Assembly (NCBI RefSeq): GCF_029589055.1
Contig: NZ_JARQZP010000007.1
Coordinates: 1,054,001 to 1,118,000, forward strand
DNA length: 64,000 nucleotides
Origin: Vibrio hannami
GTDB taxonomy: Bacteria; Pseudomonadota; Gammaproteobacteria; Enterobacterales; Vibrionaceae
Reading direction: 5' to 3'
Shown here: in pieces, positions 9,185 to 18,907 of the stretch
Layout of the letters: every line of letters starts with the position of its first letter
Numbering within the stretch: the first letter of the stretch is position 1
Translations under genes and position numbers: made by a program
The notes under the pieces: generated by a model
The model's database searches: none
Told to the model about the DNA's origin: nothing
Seen by the model: only the letters and a program-made list of their open reading frames with translations

Positions 9185-12100
9185 ATGACAGTACGTGAAA
9201 CCGTAGTTCCGGTCCTGCTAGAGAAGGTATACCAATTAATAGAAAGCAAGCTTGAACCAGCTCAACAACCATTGGTCATTAAACTTGCTAAACATCTTTT
9301 TAACCATATCTCACAAGATGATTTATTACACAGGAATGACTCTGATCTTTATGGGGCGATAGTGAGTCTGTGGCACCACATTTCTGAAACCAAGAGCGAT
9401 GGTGTTTCTGTTGAGGTATTTAATCCGACAGTTAGCCGTCATGGTTGGCAATCGACCCACACGGTTGTAGAAATTGTTATTCCTGACTCTCCATTTCTTG
9501 TTGACTCAATAAAGATGGCATTAACCCGACTGGAGTTAACATGCCATTTTATGTTGCATGGTCCAACTCAAATTGAGATCAATGGTAATGGTATTGAAGG
9601 GATCAATAGTGGTAAAGGTGGTTACCGATCCTTATTTCATATAGAAGTAGATCGCTTAGGAAGCGCCGATGCGAGATCCGCTCTCAAGAAAGAGATCGTA
9701 AGCGTCCTCGAAGATACTCAACGAGTTGTATCTGACTGGAAAATTATGTCTGATAAGCTCTCCGATGTGATCAAAGAGGTTGAACAACAGGTAGATACAA
9801 TCCCGGTTGAGAGTAAACGCCTTGAAGAAACATTGCAGTTCCTGAGGTGGCTCGGTGATCATAACTTTACTTTTATGGGATACAAATCCTTCGATGTAAC
9901 CAAAGTTGATGAAGAGCTACAGTTACAGCCTACTAAAGAAAAAGGGCTTGGCCTGTTTTCAGTAGAACGTAGGGTCCGAACTGTAAAGTTTGCGGATTTT
10001 GCCGAATCCGCGCGGTTAGAAGCCACCAAACCTTATCTGCTGATACTGACAAAAGGTCAGAATGCATCTCGGATTCACCGACCGGCCTATACCGACTATA
10101 TAGGAATCAAACGTTTTGATTCTGACGGTAATGTTATCGGTGAGCATCGGTTTACTGGTTTATATACCTCGGCCGTATACAACCAAAGTGTTTTTAATAT
10201 TCCTCTGATAGGACAGAAGGTTGAACGCATCCTCGAATCCAGTGGTTACCGTTTAGGTTCATACTCCTACAAAGCGCTGAATAATATACTGGAAAACTAT
10301 CCACGAGATGAGTTACTTCAGGCAACAGAAGAAGAGTTGCTGGAAGTAGGCACTGGTGTCGTGCAGATGCAGGATCGTGATCTTGTTCGGTTGTTCGTAC
10401 GTAAAGACCCGTTCGGTCGTTTCTTTAGTTGTATGGTTTACGTAACCAAAGAGCGCTACAACACTCAACTTAGAAAAGATACACAAAAGATACTAAAGCA
10501 ACATTTTAATTCCGATCAGGATGTTGAATTTACGACGTATTTTTCTGAAAGCCCTTTAGCAAGAACTCACTACATTGTTCGTGTAGACAACAACAACGTC
10601 AATTATGACGCAAGAACCATAGAGCAGAATTTAATGGAAGCTTCTTCAACCTGGGATGACCGTCTTGCTAGCGCGATTATAGCGAATTTTGGTGAAAGCA
10701 GAGGGTTATCATTAGCTAAAGAATATATGCGCGCGTTTCCTGGTGCTTATAAAGGTGATGTAATGCCGGGCTCCGCCGTGGCAGATATAGAAAGGTTAGA
10801 GTCGCTAAGTGATGACAATAAATTGGGTATGCTGTTCTATCGTCCACAAGAGGAAGCGGCTGATTCGAAAGTTGTTCATTTAAAACTTTATCACCGCGAT
10901 GAGCCGATACACCTTTCTGATGTAATGCCAATGCTGGAAAACCTTGGGTTGCGGGTAGTGGGTGAGTCACCGTATGAAGTGAGAAAATCTAACGGTGTTG
11001 TTTACTGGATTCTTGATTTCTCGATGCTGCATAGGAGCAATAGTGCTGTTGATCTTCGTGAAGCAAGAGATAGATTTCAACGGGCCTTTGCTTCTATCTG
11101 GTCTGGCGGACTAGAAAGCGATGGATTTAACAGGCTAGTTCTGGGAGCGGGCTTAAGCGGACGAGAAATCACGATTTTAAGAGCCTATGCGCGTTATATG
11201 CGCCAGGTCGGATTCCCATTTAGTCAGAGCTACATTGAAGAAACCTTAAGTGATCATCCGCACCTGGCTAAAGCGCTGGTGGATCTGTTCACGCGTCGTT
11301 TTGATCCTAAATATAAAGGTGGTCAGAAAGGGCAAAGTGATATTATTAGTTCAATAATGGAAAAACTGGATCATGTAGAAAGCCTGGATGATGACAGGAT
11401 CATCCGGCGCTACATGGAAATGATCAGTGCTACGCTACGAACAAACTACTTCCAGCTAGATAATAATAAGCAACCTAAACCCTGGTTAGCTTTGAAGCTT
11501 AAACCATCGGACATTCCTGAAATACCGGCACCAGTACCTGCATTCGAAATCTTTGTATATGCGCCGGATATCGAAGGTGTACATCTGCGAGGAGGCAAGG
11601 TTGCGAGAGGCGGGCTTCGCTGGTCTGACAGGCAAGAAGATTTCCGTACTGAGATTCTTGGATTAGTAAAAGCACAACAGGTAAAAAATACCGTAATTGT
11701 TCCTGTTGGTGCAAAAGGTGGCTTTATATGCAAAAGGCAGCCATCTTTATCGGGCCGGGATGAAATATTCGCCGAAGGAAAACGCTGTTATAAACGCTTT
11801 ATCAGAGCACTGCTTGATGTATCGGACAACATTGTTGAAGGAAATCTTGTTCATCCAGTTAACGTAGTGCGCCATGATGACGATGACCCGTATCTGGTGG
11901 TGGCTGCCGATAAAGGTACGGCAACTTTTTCTGATCTCAGCCAACTCGGTATCTGAAGAGTACAACTTTTGGTTGGGAGATGCTTTTGCTTCTGGTGGTT
12001 CAAATGGCTACGACCATAAAGCTATGGGAATTACGGCCAAAGGTGGCTGGGAATCTGTTAAGCGTCATTTCCGTGAAATGGGCATTAATTGCCAGGAAAC

Positions 12101-14027
12101 GGACTTTACTTGTGTTGGTATTGGCGACATGGCAGGGGATGTGTTTGGTAATGGTATGTTGCTGTCAAAACATATCCGGCTTCAGGCAGCATTTAACCAT
12201 ATGCACATCTTTATCGACCCGAATCCGGACTCAGCAAAAAGCTGGAAAGAGAGAAAGCGCCTGTTTGAACAACCTGGATCAAGTTGGGAAGATTATAATT
12301 CAAAGCTGATCTCAAAAGGCGGTGGTGTTTTCTCCAGAAGATCTAAGTCGATCAAGTTGACGCCTGAAATTCAGAAAATGCTGGCAACAAGAAGATCTAG
12401 CGTTGCACCAAATGATCTCGTCAAGATGTTATTGCAGATGGAAGTGGATCTTCTATGGAATGGCGGGATCGGGACATATGTGAAGTCGGAGTCTGAATCG
12501 AATACCGAGGTTGGTGACAGAGCCAATGATGTACTAAGGATTAATGGTAAAGATCTAAAAGCAAAAATTGTCGGCGAGGGCGGTAACCTTGGTATGACCC
12601 AGCTTGGTCGCATAGAGTATGCACTTGCTGGTGGCAGGGTTAATACCGACTTTATAGACAATGTTGGCGGCGTAGATTGCTCTGACAATGAGGTTAACAT
12701 CAAGATTTTGCTTAACACCCTAGTCGCTAATGGCGATCTAACGGTGAAACAACGCAATGAGATTCTCGATAAGATGGAAGATGAAGTCGGCGAGATCGTA
12801 CTCGACGATGCGTATTGTCAGGCTGAATCGATATCCGTTAGTGAACAGCAGGGAGTTTCACTGGTTAAAGAGCAAATTCGCTTTGTTCATACACTGGAAA
12901 AGAGTGGTTATCTGGACCGGGCATTAGAATATATTCCCGATGATGAAACGCTTTTAGAAAGAGAAAAGCAGGGGTTAGCCTTTACCCGACCAGAAATATC
13001 AGTGTTGGTTGCTTACGGCAAGATGTTATTAAAAGAGCAACTTGTTGACGATGAAATCGCAAATGATGAGTATCACAAGCAGCTGTTGGTCAATTATTTT
13101 CCATCAGAGTTACGACGTAACTATTCTGATTCATTTAAAAATCATCCGCTTAAGTCAGAAATTATAGCAACGGCGCTCGCTAATCAAATGGTTAATGAAA
13201 TGGGCTGCAACTTTGTTACCAGACTCGAGGAAGAGACTGGAGCAACGGTTATATCTATCGCCAATTCATATGCAGCAGCCAGGGAAGTGTATAGCTTTGA
13301 CTCATTGTTCAAAGGAATTCGTGAACTGGATAATATTGCGACCTCAGGTGCTCAATATGATCTGTTGTTTACGGTCAGAAGAACAATGAGGCGCTTAACT
13401 CGCTGGATGATCAGGAATTGCCCTGCTCAAACATCGGTTAACGATCTTATTGAGCGCTACAACGATGATGTACAGGTTGTTAAGGATCACCTTGATGCTT
13501 CTTTGGTTAAGTCCGAAGTAGAGGAGCACAACGAGTTAGCTCAAAATTGGATCGAGCAGGGGGTGTCGATAGATCTTGCTAACCATGTGTCGCGTCTATC
13601 AAGCTTGAACTCTGCTCTTGATATATCATCAATAGCAAAAGAAAGCGGAAAATCAGTAGAAAGTGCAGCAAAACTCTATTTTACGTTAGGTGATCGACTT
13701 TCATTGCATTGGTTCCTGAAGCAGATAAACGCTCAGGCAACAGAAAACCACTGGCAAGCCCTGGCAAGAGCGGCTTTCCGGGAAGATCTCGATTGGCAGC
13801 AGCGTCAACTTGCAGCACAAGTATTGACCTGTAGCTGTTCAATAGATGAATTTGATCCCGTTAAAGCGCTGGAAGACTGGATGGATGTTAATACCGTCTC
13901 ACTTCAAAGGTGGGAGAGTATTCTCAAAGAGTTCAAGGTGGGTTCGATCCATGAATTTGCTAAATTTTCTGTCGCACTTCGGGAGCTAATGTTACTTAAC
14001 CTGAACTGCTCTTCCGGAAAAATCTAA
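9185..14027 (+). CDS. NAD-specific glutamate dehydrogenase (180-kDa class), frameshifted
   Basis: This is the giant NAD-GDH that converts glutamate to 2-oxoglutarate and ammonia. The N-terminal regulatory part (ACT-like, about 1-720) is followed by the catalytic core with GGLRWSDR, PVGAKGGF and the nucleotide-binding part with GEGGNLGMTQLGR. The first frame stops at 11956 after ...ATFSDLSQLGI; a second frame is open from about 11874 and runs to 14027. The span of 4843 bases is one base more than 1614 codons, and 1613 aa is the usual family length. An extra base near the T5 run 11926-11930 explains the break. Local residues (FLIS after correction, where FSDI is usual) suggest the error is not perfectly simple. 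Confidence 0.92.
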
Positions 14028-14056
14028 CAGGGTAGGTAGTCGGCGAAACAGATATG

Positions 14057-14088
14057 AAAGGGACGCTAATGTAGAGTGTCCCTTTTAG
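14057..14088 (+). terminator. terminator after the glutamate dehydrogenase gene
   Basis: AAAGGGAC and GTCCCTTT form an 8-bp stem with a 13-base loop, followed by TTAGTTTG. It lies 30 bases after the stop codon. Confidence 0.75.
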
Positions 14089-14232
14089 TTTGTATCTACA
14101 TGTTTAGGTGACAATGTAACACATTAAATCATTCGCTTTATTAACTTGGTATCCATATCCATTAAGAAAACATATAAAACAATAAATTAAGTAATTATTT
14201 GAGCATTTGAATTGAATTATTCCTGAAATCGG

Positions 14233-14277
14233 TAATAATACACCCCCGTTTACACGGGGCTTTTCTTTCGGAGGCAT
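14233..14277 (+). promoter_or_regulatory. pyrD leader with pyrimidine-type initiation region and hairpin
   Basis: A -10-like TAATAAT is followed within a few bases by a run of five C, then a hairpin (CCCCG/CGGGG, loop TTTACA, 14244-14259), then the ribosome site GGAGG six bases before ATG. In enteric pyrC and pyrD, CTP levels shift the start point within such a C-rich initiation region, and longer transcripts fold a hairpin that blocks translation. The layout here fits that model, but this is inference; the hairpin does not itself include the GGAGG. Confidence 0.4.
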
Positions 14278-14279
14278 AA

Positions 14280-15290
14280 ATGCTCTACCGTCTTGCCAGA
14301 ACTGGCTTATTTCAACTCGATGCTGAAAAGGCACATGATTTAGCAATCGATAACTTCAAACGTTTTCAGGGTACACCTGTAGATCTTTTTTATAGACAAA
14401 ATCTGCCTGTCAGAGAAGTTGAGTGCATGGGGCTCACTTTCAAAAACCCAGTGGGTTTAGCTGCTGGTCTTGATAAGAATGCTGAATGTATTGACGCGTT
14501 TGGTGCAATGGGTTTTGGTTTTGTTGAGGTAGGTACAGTAACACCTAGACCTCAGCCAGGTAACGACAAACCTCGTTTATTCCGAATCACCGAGGCGGAA
14601 GCTTTAATTAACCGCATGGGATTCAATAATAAAGGGGTGGATGTACTGGTAGAGAACGTTAAGCGTTCTAACTACGACGGCATCATCGGTATCAATATCG
14701 GCAAAAACAAAGATACTCCTATCGAAAATGGTAGTGAAGATTACCTAATCTGTATGGAGAAAACTTATGAGCATGCAGGGTACATTGCTGTCAATATTTC
14801 TTCTCCAAACACACCTGGGTTAAGAACACTTCAGTATGGTGAAGCGCTTGATTCTCTGCTTTCTGATCTTAAGGTAAAACAGGCTGAGTTAGAGAAGAAG
14901 TTTGGTAAATACGTACCACTGGCTCTAAAGATAGCTCCAGACCTTAGCGATGAAGAGATTGTGCAGATCTGTGATTCGTTGGTTCGATATAAGATCGATG
15001 GTGTTATTGCGACTAACACAACTCTTGATAGAAGCATCGTTAAAGGAATGAAATACGCAGAAGAAACCGGTGGCCTAAGTGGCAGACCGTTGCAAAGTCG
15101 AAGTACTGAAGTTATCAGACTTGTTCATGATGAACTAGGAGACAAACTACCAATTATCGGTGTTGGTGGCATTGACTCATACGTTTCTGCGAAAGAGAAA
15201 ATGATGGCAGGAGCTAAGCTTGTTCAGGTTTACTCTGGATTCATCTATCACGGTCCTGGTTTGGTTAGAGATATTGTTAAAAATTTGTGA
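14280..15290 (+). CDS. pyrD: dihydroorotate dehydrogenase (quinone), class 2
   Basis: The 336-aa FMN enzyme oxidises dihydroorotate to orotate in pyrimidine synthesis and passes electrons to membrane quinone. The N-terminal membrane-binding helices (MLYRLARTGLFQLDAEKAHD) mark class 2. Motifs present are NPVGLAAGLDKN, GTVTPRPQPGN, the active-site serine region VNISSPNTPGLR and the FMN phosphate site GVGGI. Length matches E. coli PyrD. A strong ribosome site (GGAGG) and a structured leader lie upstream. Confidence 0.97.
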   Translation: MLYRLARTGLFQLDAEKAHDLAIDNFKRFQGTPVDLFYRQNLPVREVECMGLTFKNPVGLAAGLDKNAECIDAFGAMGFGFVEVGTVTPRPQPGNDKPRLFRITEAEALINRMGFNNKGVDVLVENVKRSNYDGIIGINIGKNKDTPIENGSEDYLICMEKTYEHAGYIAVNISSPNTPGLRTLQYGEALDSLLSDLKVKQAELEKKFGKYVPLALKIAPDLSDEEIVQICDSLVRYKIDGVIATNTTLDRSIVKGMKYAEETGGLSGRPLQSRSTEVIRLVHDELGDKLPIIGVGGIDSYVSAKEKMMAGAKLVQVYSGFIYHGPGLVRDIVKNL

Positions 15291-15326
15291 TTTAAATAAT
15301 AAGCGTCACATATATTAGTGATTTGT

Positions 15327-15361
15327 AGAGGAAAAGAAGAGATTCTTTTCCTCTTTTTTTT
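15327..15361 (+). terminator. terminator after pyrD
   Basis: AGAGGAAAAG pairs with CTTTTCCTCT across a short A/G-rich loop, followed by eight T. It is about 40 bases after the pyrD stop. Confidence 0.85.
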
Positions 15362-15456
15362 GGATTTCCGCTTGTAAAATTATTTTAAACGTTGGCTAAG
15401 GTAATTAAGCGTTTTACCTAACTTATTGATCAAAATAAATAATTAAGAGACGGACG

Positions 15457-15999
15457 ATGCTTAAACCCAGAGATACATGGAATTGGTACTTTGATGAGTG
15501 TGAAAGCACTCTGATGCTGGATCTTGGAAATGACATGCTGTTTCGTGTCAACCTTCCTCAAAAGTTATTAGTGGATTGCGCGTATTCAGCGACGGATTTT
15601 ACTGTCGACGATGCGTCAGCGTTTCAGACATTCAAGGAGCAAGCCTCTAAGTTAGACCTGTGTGAGCCGCGTCAGGCTGAACTGGTGCTCAATTGCGTAG
15701 CAGCAAAACGATTCCATAAGCCTGTTCAGCCAAAAAGTTGGTTCTTTGATTCCCAGGGAAGTGGGCATCAGCCGCAGGAAGGGGACCTTGTACACCTTCA
15801 GAATAGATTAAGCAGTGGTTATTTTATGGTGGTTGAGGTGTGTGAGAACGCAAGCCTCTGTGCCTATGTAGAGCTATCAGAGTTCTCTCTGGATGGTATT
15901 AAGTCTCTGAGATTCGGAGAGACGATAAAAGTAATGCACGACCGGATGGAGTGCGTTAATCATCTCTTTCAAGAGCTACCGGTAGCAATGGTAAGTTAA
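15457..15999 (+). CDS. zapC: cell division protein ZapC
   Basis: The 180-aa protein begins MLKPRDTWNWYFDE and matches ZapC, a cytoplasmic protein that bundles FtsZ filaments at the division ring. Length and position fit: zapC follows pyrD in E. coli and Vibrio. The two-domain form (N-terminal SPOR-like strands, C-terminal barrel beginning about residue 95) is family knowledge and not obvious from motifs. The pyrD terminator lies between them, so it probably has its own promoter in the 15362-15456 gap. Confidence 0.9.
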   Translation: MLKPRDTWNWYFDECESTLMLDLGNDMLFRVNLPQKLLVDCAYSATDFTVDDASAFQTFKEQASKLDLCEPRQAELVLNCVAAKRFHKPVQPKSWFFDSQGSGHQPQEGDLVHLQNRLSSGYFMVVEVCENASLCAYVELSEFSLDGIKSLRFGETIKVMHDRMECVNHLFQELPVAMVS

Positions 16000-16078
16000 G
16001 GTTTAGCTAACCAGGATTAGTTAAGCTGTGAAATTTCCTCCCTCCATTTGATGTAATTCGTTCCTTTGATGTATGTTT

Positions 16079-16104
16079 ATCGACCAGTTTGGTCGATTTT
16101 TTTG
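16079..16104 (+). terminator. terminator after zapC
   Basis: ATCGACC pairs with GGTCGAT around AGTTT, followed by a run of T. About 80 bases downstream of the zapC stop. Confidence 0.75.
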
Positions 16105-16376
16105 CCTGGAATATACCCACCCAGTAAAAAATAGAGCTTTCATACCAAAAAGGGCTGTGATTTCTGTTCGGTATTTGAACATTTTTAGCTTTTATTTTCA
16201 TCTCGCTCATCCTCTTTCTAGCTCAATAATTACTCATTTATTCCCTGTTTAAGCAATAATGGTAAGAAAATTACAGTGAAAATGCACATTGGTATAGTCC
16301 AATATGAACGCGAATAAGTATTCACTATCGAGCTGGGTGTAATATATGTGCTTTAAATACTGGCTAAGTAAATGCT

Positions 16377-16403
16377 TACTTATTTTATTTGCATAAATAA
16401 GTA
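16377..16403. repeat. 9-bp inverted repeat upstream of rlmL
   Basis: TACTTATTT and AAATAAGTA are perfect inverted copies separated by 9 bases. The shared half-site AATAAGTA also occurs in the small palindrome at 16312-16323. Repetition of the half-site suggests a protein-binding site, but no known consensus fits. Confidence 0.35.
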
Positions 16404-16536
16404 TTTCGACCCTGTAGAAGGGTAAATTAGATGATTCTTTGAACGGTTAGTCGTGGTATGAGAGGAAATTGCACTTAAATATCTTAAACAGCCGGTTTCT
16501 CAGGTATAATCAAGCCCATTTTTTTAGCATCTGTAG

Positions 16537-18669
16537 ATGAATATGAATCAATACTTAGCAATAACTTCTAATGGACTTGAGAACCTCTTAGTCGAAGAGC
16601 TCAAATCACTAGGCATTAACGAACCTAAACCTGTACAAGCGGGTGTTAAATTTAAAGCCAGCAATAGAGATGCTTATCGAGTATGTCTATGGAGCCGTAT
16701 CGCTTCCAGGTTCGTTAAAGTATTGTCAGAGTTCAATTGTCAGGACGACATGGATCTGTATTTATCGACTATGGCCGTTAACTGGCCGTCTCATTTTGAT
16801 GCATCTAATAAGTTTGTAGTGGACTTTAACGGTACGAACCGTGAGATTCGCAACAGTCAGTATGGTGCGTTGAAAGTAAAAGATGCCATTGTAGATAGTT
16901 TCAACAAGAAGGATTTACCGAGACCATCTATCAGCAAAGAGCAACCTGATATTCGAGTTCATGTACGTTTGCACAGAGAAAAGGCCATATTGGGAATTGA
17001 TATGGTAGGTGCGGGCTTACACCAACGTGGTTACAGAACCGAGTCAGGGAAAGCACCTTTGAGAGAAACGCTGGCGGCAGCTATTGTGATGCGCTCTGGT
17101 TGGCAGAATGATAAACCGTTGCTTGATCCAATGTGTGGTTCGGGAACGCTACTTATTGAGGCTGCACTTATAGCAGCAAATATGGCACCAGGTGTGAATC
17201 GCAAGAAGTGGTGTTTTGAGTCTCTAAATGACTTTGAACCTGAAGTATGGGCAGAGCTTAAATCAGAAGCTAATGTTCAAGCGAGAAGGGGTGTCAAAAA
17301 GGTTGACGCTAAGTTTTTTGGTTTCGACAACAATAAGAAAGTGCTTTCTGTTGCCCGTGAAAACGCACGTAGGGCCGGTGTTTCTGAACTGATTGAATTC
17401 AACCTTGGCGATGCAGCGAAAGCTCGCAAACCAGATAATCTGGAACAAGGCACGATAGTCTGTAACCCACCATACGGTGAACGCTTGGGTACAGAGCCGG
17501 GCTTGATTGCTTTATACACCTCCTTTGGTGGTCAGCTAAAAAATGAGTTTGGTGGCTGGAATGCGTCAATCTTTTCGAGCTCTGACGACTTATTAAGTTG
17601 TTTGCGCATGCGAGCAGATAAGCAATACAAGTTGCACAATGGTGCATTACAGTGTCACCAAAAAAATTACTCGATTGCCGTTCGTTCTGCTGAGGAAAAT
17701 GAGCAGGGACAAAAGAATGATGCTGTTATCGCGCCTGACTTCTCTAATCGACTGAAGAAAAACATCGGCAAGATTGCTAAGTGGGCGAAAAAAGAAGATT
17801 TGGAGTGCTACCGAATTTATGATGCCGATTTACCTGAATACAATGTGGCAATAGATGTATACGGTGACAATATCGTTATACAGGAGTATGCGGCACCGAA
17901 AAACATCCCTGAAGAGAAAGCAAAGCGTCGTTTAACCGATGTGATTCGAGCGACCACTCAGGTAACAGATACTCCTGCAAACAATGTTGTTCTTAAAACC
18001 CGAGAGAAAAAGAAGGGTAAGGCACAATACGAAAAGCTTAACGATGGTAGCAATACGCTTAAAGTCAAAGAATATGGCGTAGAACTGTTAGTTAACTTAC
18101 ATGACTACCTTGATACAGGTCTTTTCCTAGATCATAAGATCACAAGGCGCAAACTTGGCGAAATGGCACAAGGGAAAGATTTTCTCAATCTGTTTGCCTA
18201 TACCGGTTCGGCAACCGTGCACGCTGCTTGCGGAGGTGCAAAATCTACTACCACAGTAGATATGTCAAAAACTTATCTGGAGTGGGCAAAAGAGAACCTA
18301 AAGCTTAACGGTCAGGTTGGACGCCAACACCAGTTTATTCAGGCTGATTGTCTTCAGTGGCTAGAGAAAGAGCAGGGAACATATGACCTGATTTTCATCG
18401 ATCCACCGACGTTTTCTAACTCTAAGCGCATGGAACAGTCATTTGATGTTCAAAGAGACCATATCCAACTGATGAAGAATTTAAAAAGATTGCTTCGTGC
18501 TGGTGGTACTATTGTGTTTTCTAATAATAAAAGACACTTTAAGATGGATCTGGATGCGTTAAAAGAGTTGGGCTTAACGGCTCAGAATATATCGTCTCAG
18601 ACCTTGCCGCTCGACTTTTCGCGCAATAAACAGATTCACAACTGCTGGTTAATCAGTCATGCCGGATAA
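16537..18669 (+). CDS. rlmL: 23S rRNA methyltransferase RlmKL (bifunctional)
   Basis: The 710-aa fusion enzyme makes m2G2445 and m7G2069 in 23S rRNA. The N-terminal half has a THUMP domain (about 45-160) and the RlmL methyltransferase with PMCGSGTLLIEAA and the catalytic NPPYGERL. The C-terminal half (from about 500) is the RlmK methyltransferase with LNLFAYTGSATVHAA and the IDPPTFSNSK motif. Full length for the family. A second ATG two codons downstream (16543) is an equally good start. The stop overlaps the following glutaredoxin-like gene by 11 bases, so they are co-translated. Confidence 0.96.
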   Translation: MNMNQYLAITSNGLENLLVEELKSLGINEPKPVQAGVKFKASNRDAYRVCLWSRIASRFVKVLSEFNCQDDMDLYLSTMAVNWPSHFDASNKFVVDFNGTNREIRNSQYGALKVKDAIVDSFNKKDLPRPSISKEQPDIRVHVRLHREKAILGIDMVGAGLHQRGYRTESGKAPLRETLAAAIVMRSGWQNDKPLLDPMCGSGTLLIEAALIAANMAPGVNRKKWCFESLNDFEPEVWAELKSEANVQARRGVKKVDAKFFGFDNNKKVLSVARENARRAGVSELIEFNLGDAAKARKPDNLEQGTIVCNPPYGERLGTEPGLIALYTSFGGQLKNEFGGWNASIFSSSDDLLSCLRMRADKQYKLHNGALQCHQKNYSIAVRSAEENEQGQKNDAVIAPDFSNRLKKNIGKIAKWAKKEDLECYRIYDADLPEYNVAIDVYGDNIVIQEYAAPKNIPEEKAKRRLTDVIRATTQVTDTPANNVVLKTREKKKGKAQYEKLNDGSNTLKVKEYGVELLVNLHDYLDTGLFLDHKITRRKLGEMAQGKDFLNLFAYTGSATVHAACGGAKSTTTVDMSKTYLEWAKENLKLNGQVGRQHQFIQADCLQWLEKEQGTYDLIFIDPPTFSNSKRMEQSFDVQRDHIQLMKNLKRLLRAGGTIVFSNNKRHFKMDLDALKELGLTAQNISSQTLPLDFSRNKQIHNCWLISHAG

Positions 18670-18907
18670 ATCACTTATTTTATACAGTACTGATGGCTGC
18701 CATCTGTGTGAAGAAGCTCTGAAGATGTTGAACTCGTTGAAACTGGACGTTCAGGTTATGGATATAGCGTTTGATGATGACCTGTTTTTTCGTTACGGGG
18801 TCACTATTCCCGTCGTGAGTTGCGGAGAATCTGAGCTTGGGTGGCCTTTCGAAATAGAAGAATTACAAAATTGGTTAAAGAAAAATGGCATTACTTACCA
18901 TAAATAA
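18659..18907 (+). CDS. glutaredoxin-like thioredoxin-fold protein
   Basis: The 82-aa protein has one thioredoxin-like fold with an active-site CXXC (DGCHLCEEA, about residue 14) and the cis-proline phrase TIPVVSCG. It belongs to the DUF836/glutaredoxin-like family usually found beside rlmL and uup in Vibrio and Pseudomonas relatives. It overlaps rlmL by 11 bases upstream and uup by 23 bases downstream, showing one operon. The redox partner is unknown. Confidence 0.85.
   Translation: MPDKSLILYSTDGCHLCEEALKMLNSLKLDVQVMDIAFDDDLFFRYGVTIPVVSCGESELGWPFEIEELQNWLKKNGITYHK

Larger units (their letters stand above)
16000..16536. other. 537-base gap between zapC and rlmL
   Basis: I see no convincing gene here. 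The stretch is AT-rich. It holds a terminator for zapC (ATCGACC/GGTCGAT with T7, 16079-16104) and two related palindromic elements: GAATAAGTATTC at 16312-16323 and a 9-bp inverted repeat TACTTATTT/AAATAAGTA at 16377-16403. These lie upstream of rlmL and could be operators. A 67-codon open frame on the minus strand (16007-16210) overlaps the terminator and shows no family features. Confidence 0.6.

Noticed and set aside
14108..14120. GTGACAATGTAAC, one mismatch from the matS consensus near a matP locus
   Set aside because: About half a one-mismatch match is expected by chance in 64 kb, and another (GTGACGATATCAC, 52071-52083) lies within ccoI. Neither is exact, so neither is called.
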